Source: GCA-002790365 sp964486645 (GTDB lineage Bacteria > Bacteroidota > Ignavibacteria > Ignavibacteriales > Ignavibacteriaceae). From it: a stretch of 30,181 nt of DNA. The stretch spans positions 1 through 30,181 of the forward strand of contig CAZAOG010000016.1 in the NCBI GenBank assembly GCA_964486645.1, read 5' to 3'. Below the pieces are notes generated by a model that saw only the letters and a list, made by a program, of their open reading frames with translations, did no database searches and had not been told where the DNA came from. The position numbers were made by a program, and so were the translations under genes. Of this stretch, positions 1 through 6,902 are shown one piece after another (position 1 is the stretch's first letter; each line of letters starts with the position of its first letter).

Positions 1-188
1 AGAGTTACATTGCTTGTGCTTAGTTTAATAAATACTTCGGTAGAGGTTACTCCGTCAACGGTTAATTTTAGTGAGGGAAGTAAGTCCGGGTTTGTCGGGC
101 TGCTGCAAGACAGCAAGGTAAAGGTTAAGGCAGAGGCAAAGAGGAGAAATAATTTTAATTTAGGTTTTGTTCGTTTTATTGTTGTCAT
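1..188 (-). CDS. Partial lipoprotein with FnIII-like start (5' end only)
   Basis: Seen: reading the minus strand from an ATG at 186-188 gives a lysine/arginine-rich n-region, a hydrophobic core and a clear lipobox ending LLSC|SS, then a Ser/Thr/Pro-rich linker and a beta-type stretch (KLTVDGVTSTEVFIKLST) that runs off the left edge. About 62 residues lie in the window. In-frame ATGs at 230 and 236 would lengthen the n-region to more than 40 residues, too long for a type II signal, so I chose 188; the frame is open back to a stop near 309-311. Known: this arrangement starts many outer-membrane or periplasm-anchored FnIII-like proteins in Ignavibacteria, some with beta-propeller or kinase-like C-termini. 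Inferred: an envelope lipoprotein processed by Lgt/LspA. The full function cannot be told from this fragment. Confidence 0.72.
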   Translation of the reverse strand, partial: MTTIKRTKPKLKLFLLFASALTFTLLSCSSPTNPDLLPSLKLTVDGVTSTEVFIKLSTSNVT

Positions 189-374
189 CTCATTTTTCCG
201 CTTTTTGAAAATTCCCAAAATCTTTATCATCTTCATTTTTACGGAATTCGGAAAGAGATTTCGGGAATCTTTTATAAACGCAAATAATAAAAAATAATTG
301 TTTTTTAGTTAGAATAACCACAAAAATTATGCTAAAACAAAAAAGGGTATTTCGGTATAAATTTTAAGGATACC

Positions 375-646
375 AAAAGAGGTTGTCTCAAAAGTACGGA
401 AAACCGTTACACCAAAGGCGCACAAGTGAAACGATTAAAATAAATCTCGTTATTTGCTTAAAATCCCACGATTGAAGAAACTGTGTGAAAAATAAAAAAA
501 AACTGCTGAAGCAGTTCAGAAAAATTTGTTTTTACTTCATAATCCCACAGATAAATCTGTGGGTTAATTTAATTTATGAATTTTCACACAACCTCTGAAA
601 TCGTGGGTTAACCAAAAATTACCCTTTTGAGATAGCCTCTTTTTTT
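375..646. repeat. MITE-like structured repeat, copy A
   Basis: Non-coding element bounded by terminal inverted repeats: GAGGTTGTCTCAAAAG at 379-394 and its complement CTTTTGAGATAGCCTC at 624-639 (14 of 16 match), each flanked by A/T runs. Inside are nested arms: CCCACGAT 465-472 with ATCGTGGG 600-607, and TGTGTGAAAA 482-491 with TTTTCACACA 581-590. Two closed hairpins sit between them: AACTGC-TGAA-GCAGTT at 501-516, and CCCACAGA-TAAA-TCTGTGGG at 544-563 (perfect 8-bp stem, 4-nt loop). A related copy lies at about 21982-22190. The ends recall insertion-sequence termini of the IS1182 type (from memory, unconfirmed). There is no ORF, so if mobile it would need a transposase in trans. It fills the whole gap between dut and the lipoprotein gene. 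Confidence 0.75.
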
Positions 647-656
647 ACTCTTTGCT

Positions 657-1112
657 TCACTTTTTCCCCGTATGTCCAAAACCCCCTGTTCCTCTTTCCG
701 TTTCAACTAATTCGGTTGATTCAATGATATTTGCAGAATAAGTTTTTGCAAGTACTAATTGTGCAATTCTGTCGCCGCGTTTTATTATAAAGTCCTCATC
801 GCTGAAATTAAAAAGAATGATTTTTACCTCGCCTCTGTAATCGGAGTCAATAGTTCCGGGTGAATTTAAAATACCTATCCCGTGCTTTGCAGCAAGACCG
901 CTTCTCGGTCTTACTTGTATTTCAAATCCTTTCGGAATTTCTACCGCAATATTGGTGGGTATCATCTTAACTTTACCTGCGGGAATAATTTCTTCATTCT
1001 CAACAGCCGCTCTAATGTCCATACCTGAACTTCCTTCGGTTGAATATGAAGGGAGTGCAATATCCGAAAATTCTTCGGATAATCTTTTAATTTTTAATTC
1101 GATTTTTTCCAC
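657..1112 (-). CDS. dut: Deoxyuridine 5'-triphosphate nucleotidohydrolase (dUTPase)
   Basis: Hydrolyses dUTP to dUMP and pyrophosphate, keeping uracil out of DNA and feeding thymidylate synthesis; a cytosolic homotrimer in the family. Seen: 151 aa, the usual trimeric length, with all five motifs in order: SGMDIRA (29-35), RPRSGLA (68-74), GTIDSDYRGE (86-95, catalytic Asp89 and uracil-stacking Tyr92), GDRIAQLV (113-120) and the C-terminal P-loop-like RGTGGFGHTG (140-149). The last motif has His147 where Ser is usual. The start is GTG (1110-1112); no better ATG fits the fold. It follows the flippase gene by 13 bp and is the last gene of the long minus-strand block, so probably co-transcribed. 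Family assignment is secure. Confidence 0.96.
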   Translation of the reverse strand: MEKIELKIKRLSEEFSDIALPSYSTEGSSGMDIRAAVENEEIIPAGKVKMIPTNIAVEIPKGFEIQVRPRSGLAAKHGIGILNSPGTIDSDYRGEVKIILFNFSDEDFIIKRGDRIAQLVLAKTYSANIIESTELVETERGTGGFGHTGKK

Positions 1113-1125
1113 TAATAAAATTCCT

Positions 1126-2583
1126 TTAAACAGATTTAAAAAGCTTTTCTTTTAAAACTCTTATCTCCTGCTTATTAATAACAAAAATTAAAATATATAT
1201 TATAAAAAGAAGTGTAAGCAAAATTTTGTAGACCAAAAATAAGCTGTCTGAATTTAACAGCCAATAGTATAAAACGCCGATTATAAAAATCCCGAAAAAT
1301 ATTTTACCTATTCTAAAAAACTCGTACTCTATTCTATAAAATTTTTGGGTAACTATTAATAAAGCTGCAGCCATAAATAAATAACTTACAAGTGTGGATA
1401 ACGCAGCGCCAATCATACCGTAAATTGGAATTAAAATATAATTCGATAAAATATTTATTAAAGCTCCGCCCAAAGTAATAAAAGGAATATAAATACTTTT
1501 TTCTTTTATATATATTCCCGCGGTAAAGACAATATAGAATCCGTAAAAGAGATAACCGAGTAGAATTATCGGTACAATGTTCAGCCCACCCCAATAATTA
1601 GAACCGATAATAGAGTACCCCGAAATATTAAATTTTACAATATCGGAAATGAAAATGGAGATTGTAACAAGGACAAAACTTCCGACTAAAGCAAAGTACG
1701 TAAAAACTTTTGAAAAAATATCCTTTGCATTTTTTTCATCTTCATTCTGCAAAAAAAACGGCTGCCAGGCAAATTGGAACATACTTACGAACAGCATCAT
1801 AAAAATACCGAGTTTATAATTTGCCGAATAAACACCGACCGTACTTAAATCCGTAAGATGCCCGAGAATAGGGCGGTCAACACCTTGTATTAACATAGCA
1901 CCCAACCCGGCGGGGAAATACGGGAGACCGAATTTCAGCAAACTTTTTAAAAGTTCAATGTTAATTTTAAATCTTAGATTTTTAATAACCGAAGGGAAAA
2001 GGAGTAAATAAGTTAAAATTGAAGCGATTAAATTAGCGATTAAAATAGCTTCAATTCCAAATTTCAGCACTAATATAAGGTACAGGTTTAATATAAGACT
2101 TACACTGATGTTAATAATTTTAAATGCCGCAAACTTTTTCGCTTTTCTTTCCAACCTTAATTTTATAAACGGAATTACAGCCAGAACATCAATAAACAAA
2201 ATTAATGCTGCGTAATTCAGCAGGTAAATAAAATTGGCCGGTACACCTAAAATTACCGCCAGCTTAGATTTTGTAAGTAAAATAGTTGCAACTAAAATTA
2301 TTCCTACAATAATAACCGATATATACGGCGTTGAAAAATTATCTTTTTTATCTCCTATTTTAATTTTGGAAGAATACTTTAGGAATGCCGAATCCATCCC
2401 GTAAATAAATACCACATTCATTATCGCTATGAAGAAGTAGATATTTGAAACAACACCGTAGTCGCTTTCGATGAATACATTTGTGTAAAGGGGTACCAAA
2501 AGAAATGTTAGGAATCTGCCAACCATTGTGCTGACCCCGTAAATAGCCGTGTCTTTAGAAAGCTCTTTTAGTTTTTGAAACAT
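1126..2583 (-). CDS. Oligosaccharide flippase, Wzx/MATE-like (first of two)
   Basis: Inner-membrane exporter of the polysaccharide-transport (RfbX/Wzx, MOP) superfamily, expected to flip undecaprenyl-pyrophosphate-linked oligosaccharides to the periplasm. Seen: 485 aa, almost wholly hydrophobic with about 12-14 predicted membrane segments; the N-terminus (KDTAIYGVSTMVGRFLTFLL) is typical of the family, with a charged loop and a VGVYSANYKLG-like motif near the middle. ATG start at 2581-2583. It lies 13 bp upstream of dut and 51 bp downstream of the thioesterase gene. A second flippase is encoded at 15345-16844. This one sits among housekeeping-type genes and is GC-richer, so it may serve a conserved glycan while the other serves the variable locus (inference). 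The substrate is unknown. Confidence 0.9.
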   Translation of the reverse strand: MFQKLKELSKDTAIYGVSTMVGRFLTFLLVPLYTNVFIESDYGVVSNIYFFIAIMNVVFIYGMDSAFLKYSSKIKIGDKKDNFSTPYISVIIVGIILVATILLTKSKLAVILGVPANFIYLLNYAALILFIDVLAVIPFIKLRLERKAKKFAAFKIINISVSLILNLYLILVLKFGIEAILIANLIASILTYLLLFPSVIKNLRFKINIELLKSLLKFGLPYFPAGLGAMLIQGVDRPILGHLTDLSTVGVYSANYKLGIFMMLFVSMFQFAWQPFFLQNEDEKNAKDIFSKVFTYFALVGSFVLVTISIFISDIVKFNISGYSIIGSNYWGGLNIVPIILLGYLFYGFYIVFTAGIYIKEKSIYIPFITLGGALINILSNYILIPIYGMIGAALSTLVSYLFMAAALLIVTQKFYRIEYEFFRIGKIFFGIFIIGVLYYWLLNSDSLFLVYKILLTLLFIIYILIFVINKQEIRVLKEKLFKSV

Positions 2584-2634
2584 GTATACTGACAGTTGTT
2601 TTGTTTGGACAACATATTAGGAATATTAATTTTA

Positions 2635-3045
2635 TTATTCAAAGATTGGTCTGAATTTTTCCAGAAAAAATTCGGGTGCTCTTGAAATTTTTTTTGTTTT
2701 ACTTTTTATAAAAACCAGTTCCGTATAACCGTTGGCAATTTCAACGTTTCTTTCTCTGCATCTGATTGTATAGTCGATATGAACCTTAACAGCCGGAAGT
2801 TTTTCAACTCTTGTTTCAATCTCCAATAATTCGTCATAAAAAGCGGGGTTTTTATATTCGATATGAATTCTTATTAGAGGCATCTGGTAACCGTTTCCTT
2901 CAATTACTTTATAAGGAAGTCCAAGCTCGCGCATCATTTCCGTTCTGCCTACTTCAAAATACTCGGCATATTTTCCGTTATAAACAAACTGCATCTGGTC
3001 CGTATCGGCATAGCGAACTCTAATATTTGTTTTGTGAATCAGCAT
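2635..3045 (-). CDS. Acyl-CoA thioesterase, YbgC/4HBT hotdog family
   Basis: Predicted to hydrolyse acyl-CoA thioesters in the cytosol. Seen: 136 aa, the normal single-hotdog length. The N-terminal signature RYADTDQMQFVYNGKYAEYF carries the family's catalytic Asp (Asp16) and is followed by the EVGRTE helix. Against E. coli YbgC (DTDAGGVVYH) the glycine pair reads MQ and the final His reads Asn; the acidic residue is kept. The rest shows the expected alternating beta pattern. ATG start at 3043-3045. It sits between accA (120 bp upstream, with a repeat in the gap) and the flippase. Next to accA, a role in acyl-CoA or lipid turnover is plausible, but the substrate cannot be read from sequence. 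Confidence 0.87.
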   Translation of the reverse strand: MLIHKTNIRVRYADTDQMQFVYNGKYAEYFEVGRTEMMRELGLPYKVIEGNGYQMPLIRIHIEYKNPAFYDELLEIETRVEKLPAVKVHIDYTIRCRERNVEIANGYTELVFIKSKTKKISRAPEFFLEKFRPIFE

Positions 3046-3107
3046 AAATTTTAATTTAAGTTATATTTTATTTTACGCTCGTTTAAGCGACGGAGTCGAC
3101 TAAATTT

Positions 3108-3156
3108 ATAGCCACGTCCTTTGCCGAAGGCATTCCTTTGGAACGGATAGCCACGT
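3108..3156. repeat. Short repeat unit between accA and the thioesterase gene
   Basis: The 10-mer ATAGCCACGT occurs at 3108-3117 and again at 3147-3156. Between the copies are small self-complementary cores (GCCGAAGGC, and CCTTTG repeated). Just left is CGCT-CGTTTA-AGCG at about 3076-3089. This cluster is GC-richer than the surrounding spacer and looks like a dispersed intergenic repeat rather than a gene. A role as mRNA hairpin between accA and the thioesterase gene is possible but unproven. Confidence 0.5.
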
Positions 3157-3165
3157 AAAGAAATT

Positions 3166-4116
3166 TTATTCTTCAAAAGCCCCCATCTTGCCGAACTTTT
3201 CTATTCTGTCTTCTATCAGTTTTTCGGGTTTAATCTTTATCAGATTTTCTATTTCTTCCTTTAACACATTTTTAAGTATGGCTGCAGCACCCTTATGGTC
3301 TTTATGTGCGCCGCCCATAGGTTCGGGTACGATTCTGTCGATTATTCCCTGTTCCATTAAGTCAGGCGCGGTAAGTTTAAGCGCTTCGGCGGCTTGTTCT
3401 TTATAATCCCAGCTTCTCCATAAAATACTTGAACAAGATTCCGGACTGATAACCGAGTACCAGCAATTTTCAAGCATTAAAATTCTGTTGCCGACTCCAA
3501 TTCCCAGGGCGCCGCCGCTTGCTCCTTCGCCTATAATTACTACTATTACGGGCACTTTCAACTTAGTCATTTCAAAGAGGTTTCTTGCAATTGCTTCGGC
3601 TTGTCCTCTTTCTTCCGCTTCCAGTCCGGGATACGCCCCCGGAGTATCCAGCATTGTAATAATCGGTTTGTTAAATTTTTCGGCAAGCTTCATCAACCTT
3701 AATGCTTTCCTGTATCCTTCGGGATTTGCCATTCCGAAATTTCTGTAAAGATTGGATTTTGTGTCTCTGCCTTTTTGATGCCCGATAATCATAACTTTGT
3801 ATTCGTCGAGTTCGGCAAATCCGCCGACTATTGCTTTGTCATCTTTGAATTGTCTGTCGCCGTGCAGTTCAACAAAATTGTTGGTCATTGCGTAAATATA
3901 ATCGAGCGTGTAAGGGCGGTCGGGATGCCTTGCAAGTTGAACGCGCTGCCACCTTGTTAAATCTTTATAGATAGATTCTTTCAAGGTATTAACTTTATCT
4001 TCAATTTTTTTTATTTCAGAGGCAATGTCGAGATTATCGGCATATTTTCTCATCTCCTCTATTTTAGCTTCCAATTCGTAGATTGGTTTTTCAAAATCCA
4101 AAACTGTTTTAGCCAT
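3166..4116 (-). CDS. accA: Acetyl-CoA carboxylase carboxyltransferase subunit alpha
   Basis: Alpha subunit of the carboxyltransferase that moves the carboxyl group from carboxybiotin to acetyl-CoA, giving malonyl-CoA for fatty-acid synthesis; partner AccD is not in the window. Seen: 316 aa, the family length, with an N-terminal helical segment (about 1-50), FVELHGDRQF (81-90), the AccA hallmark DTPGAYPG (157-164), and the oxyanion-hole glycines in GEGASGGALG (196-205), then VISPESC and ILWR. ATG start at 4114-4116, overlapping the stop of the upstream GT2-fusion gene by 8 bp, so translation is probably coupled. An essential lipid gene inside the distal part of a polysaccharide operon is notable; a common supply role for envelope biogenesis is only an inference. 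Confidence 0.97.
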   Translation of the reverse strand: MAKTVLDFEKPIYELEAKIEEMRKYADNLDIASEIKKIEDKVNTLKESIYKDLTRWQRVQLARHPDRPYTLDYIYAMTNNFVELHGDRQFKDDKAIVGGFAELDEYKVMIIGHQKGRDTKSNLYRNFGMANPEGYRKALRLMKLAEKFNKPIITMLDTPGAYPGLEAEERGQAEAIARNLFEMTKLKVPVIVVIIGEGASGGALGIGVGNRILMLENCWYSVISPESCSSILWRSWDYKEQAAEALKLTAPDLMEQGIIDRIVPEPMGGAHKDHKGAAAILKNVLKEEIENLIKIKPEKLIEDRIEKFGKMGAFEE

Positions 4117-6112
4117 TATGTTTTTTCTTCCTCATCTTTAACAATGTTCTTCTAATTATATCCAGGTCAAGCCAGATATTTTGATTGCGGGCATAAAAGA
4201 TATCCAATTTTTCGTCCTTATTTTTTTCCTCGCCTTCCGTGTACCACAAACCGGTTAATCCTTTTTTGCCTTTATAAAAACCCGAATTACTTTCGGACGT
4301 AACTTTGGGACCTACAAAACTTACTTTACCCGTAAAAATAGAAGGAACATTTAATATTATTTTTAATAAATCAGTTTTCTGTTTTTTGCGATTGAAAATT
4401 AAATATATAAAAGGATAAATGAAAAACAAAATTATAAATCCCAATAAATAATCAAACATAAATTTAATTTGTTTGTGGGGAAAATTGTTTATGTTGTAAC
4501 TTAGTTCTATCACGGGCACATCGTCAAGCATGTCTACCGAAGTTTTACCGACAATGTAATTTAAATTTTTTCCGACTAATTTGAACTCCGCTCCCAAATT
4601 TTTACAATCCGAAACAATTTTCATTATCTGCGAATAGGGCAAATCCGAAGCGGAAAATACAACTTCAATAATTTTATTATCCCTTATAACTTTAGTAATA
4701 TTTTCCACACTTCCTATTACTTTATATCCGTCTATGGTTTCGCCTACCTTGCCGAAGGATTGGCTTATCAAACCGACAACAGAATAAAGTTTTATGGAGT
4801 TGCCTTCCAGTTTTTTGGCAACGTTTATGGAAAAATCATCAATACCTATTACCAAAGTTCTTCTCTGTTTTATTTCTTCCGTAAGCAAACCGGCTTTTGA
4901 AAAGACTCTGAAAATAAGTCTCCAAAAAATTATTAAAAGAGAAAACATCGAATAAGCTATCAGAACAACAGCCCTGCTGTAGGCAAATTGTTTGAAGAAA
5001 AAGGTAAGGGAAGTTAAAATTAAAAAACCTATCAATATGCTGATAAGATTTCTAAAAATTGAAAGTTTATCTTTTTTATAAACATCCGCCAAGGAAGAAA
5101 CGATTAATTGTAAAAGTAAGGGAATCGTATAAATAAATATTAAATTTTCCGACGGAAACCCCAGCCAATTTTTATAACCTTTGTAAAATTTTTCCGCCGT
5201 AAAAAGTGATAAATCAAAAAACAAAGAATCTAAAAATATTGCCAGTATTATAAGTTTATATTTGCCGAGGAATGAGATAAACCCTCTTGCCAAAATTGCG
5301 CTGCGTAAAATAAATTCGACAAAAAAAGAAGCTGAAAAATGTTTTTTAACGAACAGATGCATTGCGTCGTAAAAAATTTTTGTTTCGTCTATAGAGCTTC
5401 TTTTGGTACTTTCGCCTTTGTAGTGAATTATCCGGGTTGAGGCAACATAATATATTTTAAATCCGGCTTTCTGAATTCTAAAACAATACTCGAGGTCTTC
5501 TCCGTACATAAAATATTCTTCATCAAGTCCGCCTATTTTTTCATAAATTTCTCTTGTGAACATCATAAAAGAACCGGAGACGGCATCCACTTCGCAGGAA
5601 TTGTTTTCATCAAGATAAGTAAGGTTATAACGGGCAAATATCTTTGATTTGGGAAAAAGTCTGCTCAATCCGGTTACTTTGCAAAACGATGTCCACGGAC
5701 CCGGGAAACTTCTTCTGCAGGCAAGTTGAAGCGTACCGTCGGGATTTAATATTTTACACCCTGCCAAACCGACTTCAGGGTGCTTCCGAAAAAACATTAT
5801 CATTTCGGAAAGAGTATTTTCGCTTACGATTGTATCGGGATTTATAAGCAGCAGATATTTACCTTTTGAGATTTTTAACCCCAAATTGTTTGCTTTACTG
5901 AAGCCAAAATTTTCTTCGTTAACTATGAGGGTAACTTGCGGAAAATTATTTTTTATCAGTTCAACGCTTCCGTCAGTGGAGGCATTGTCAACAATTATAA
6001 TTTCGTGAGTAATGTTTTTTAATGCTTTATCAAGGGAGAGAAGAAGACTTTGCAGAAAATCTTTAACATTATAATTAACTATTATAACCGAAAGATCAAT
6101 TTGCCGGTTCAT
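4109..6112 (-). CDS. GT2 glycosyltransferase fused to a degenerate polyprenyl-phosphate glycosylphosphotransferase
   Basis: Seen: 667 aa from the ATG at 6110-6112; an upstream in-frame ATG at 6151 adds 13 residues but overlaps the previous gene. The chosen ATG shares its A with the upstream stop (TGATG), indicating coupling. Residues 1-250 are a rhamnosyltransferase-like GT2 domain: VIIVNYN, VDNASTDGS (41-49), NPD (91-93) and general-base ED (205-206). About 275-402 has several membrane helices, 415-540 a CoA_binding_3/Rossmann-like region (RTLVIGIDD), and 553-573 a helix like the phosphotransferase re-entrant anchor. What follows keeps only the tail of the Bac_transf domain, VSFVGP (597-602), GLTGLW (618-623) and DLDIIRRTL; about 80 catalytic residues, including KFRSM, are gone, and the Asp-Glu dyad aligns with Asp581-Leu582. 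Inferred: active GT2 with an inactive membrane anchor or scaffold. Confidence 0.85.
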   Translation of the reverse strand: MNRQIDLSVIIVNYNVKDFLQSLLLSLDKALKNITHEIIIVDNASTDGSVELIKNNFPQVTLIVNEENFGFSKANNLGLKISKGKYLLLINPDTIVSENTLSEMIMFFRKHPEVGLAGCKILNPDGTLQLACRRSFPGPWTSFCKVTGLSRLFPKSKIFARYNLTYLDENNSCEVDAVSGSFMMFTREIYEKIGGLDEEYFMYGEDLEYCFRIQKAGFKIYYVASTRIIHYKGESTKRSSIDETKIFYDAMHLFVKKHFSASFFVEFILRSAILARGFISFLGKYKLIILAIFLDSLFFDLSLFTAEKFYKGYKNWLGFPSENLIFIYTIPLLLQLIVSSLADVYKKDKLSIFRNLISILIGFLILTSLTFFFKQFAYSRAVVLIAYSMFSLLIIFWRLIFRVFSKAGLLTEEIKQRRTLVIGIDDFSINVAKKLEGNSIKLYSVVGLISQSFGKVGETIDGYKVIGSVENITKVIRDNKIIEVVFSASDLPYSQIMKIVSDCKNLGAEFKLVGKNLNYIVGKTSVDMLDDVPVIELSYNINNFPHKQIKFMFDYLLGFIILFFIYPFIYLIFNRKKQKTDLLKIILNVPSIFTGKVSFVGPKVTSESNSGFYKGKKGLTGLWYTEGEEKNKDEKLDIFYARNQNIWLDLDIIRRTLLKMRKKKHNG

Positions 6113-6837
6113 CAGAGACGCCCGAAGATACTGCGTAATCTTAATTTCCAAACCATAAATATTGCTTCGTGTACAATTTTTTTAGACATCTTCGATTGTC
6201 CTTGGGTTCTGTCAATAAATATGATTGGGATTTCACAAATTTTAAACCCTTTTTTCCAGGCTTTGAACGTCATTTCAATCTGAAAAGCATAGCCGTTGGA
6301 TTTTACATTATCCAAATCGATAGCTTCAATTACTTCTTTTCTAAAACACTTAAAACCACCGGTTGCATCACAAATTTTTAATCCCGTTATGTAACGGGTA
6401 TATCCGTTAGCAAAGTAACTTAAAAGTAATCTTTTAATAGGCCAGTTAACAACATTCACACCTTTTTTATAACGGCTTCCTATTACCAAATCACAATTTT
6501 TAATTGCAATCAAAAAGTTTTTTATTTCTTTGGGGTGGTGCGAATAATCGGCATCCATTTCAAAAATAAGGTCGTAATGATTTTTTAATGCAAATTTAAA
6601 TCCTTCAATATACGCGGTTCCTAAACCCAACTTGCTTTTTCTTGTAATAAGTTTTACTCTATCCGTGGTCTTCATAAATTCTTTTACGAATATGCTTGTA
6701 CCGTCGGGTGAGTTATCGTCAACAACCAGCACGTCCAAATCTAATTTTTCACAACGGGAAAGAATTTCGGGAATAAGTTTCCGAACGTTCTTTACTTCGT
6801 TATAAGTTGGTATTATGACTAATGATTTTTCTGACAT
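6112..6837 (-). CDS. Dolichol/polyprenol-phosphate mannosyltransferase-like GT2 (Dpm1 type)
   Basis: Transfers a hexose from a nucleotide sugar to polyprenyl phosphate on the cytosolic face, providing a lipid-linked sugar donor. Seen: 241 aa with PTYNE (10-14), DDNSPDGT (40-47), the metal-binding DADYSHHP (95-102), an IGSRY strand, GGFKCFR, and the late DRTQGQSKM acceptor-loop motif characteristic of DPM1. No C-terminal membrane pair is present, so it belongs to the short, single-domain type that associates with the membrane peripherally. ATG start at 6835-6837; its TGA overlaps the next gene's ATG. The donor sugar (mannose in characterised members) is not determined by sequence. Co-transcription with the polysaccharide genes suggests use in the same glycan or in protein/lipid glycosylation. 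Confidence 0.92.
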   Translation of the reverse strand: MSEKSLVIIPTYNEVKNVRKLIPEILSRCEKLDLDVLVVDDNSPDGTSIFVKEFMKTTDRVKLITRKSKLGLGTAYIEGFKFALKNHYDLIFEMDADYSHHPKEIKNFLIAIKNCDLVIGSRYKKGVNVVNWPIKRLLLSYFANGYTRYITGLKICDATGGFKCFRKEVIEAIDLDNVKSNGYAFQIEMTFKAWKKGFKICEIPIIFIDRTQGQSKMSKKIVHEAIFMVWKLRLRSIFGRL

Positions 6838-6902
6838 TTTATTAATATAAAATTACTGACAATAAATTACGTGAAATTAATTATTTAAATCTAATTTAAA
6901 TT

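Noticed and set aside
10..297. Plus-strand open frame of 95 codons
   Set aside because: It lies antisense to a clear lipoprotein signal peptide with a lipobox on the minus strand, and its translation has no recognisable features.
6113..6151. 13-residue N-terminal extension of the GT2-fusion protein
   Set aside because: The extension overlaps the Dpm1-like gene by 40 bp; the internal ATG at 6110-6112 forms a TGATG junction and begins directly at the GT2 fold.
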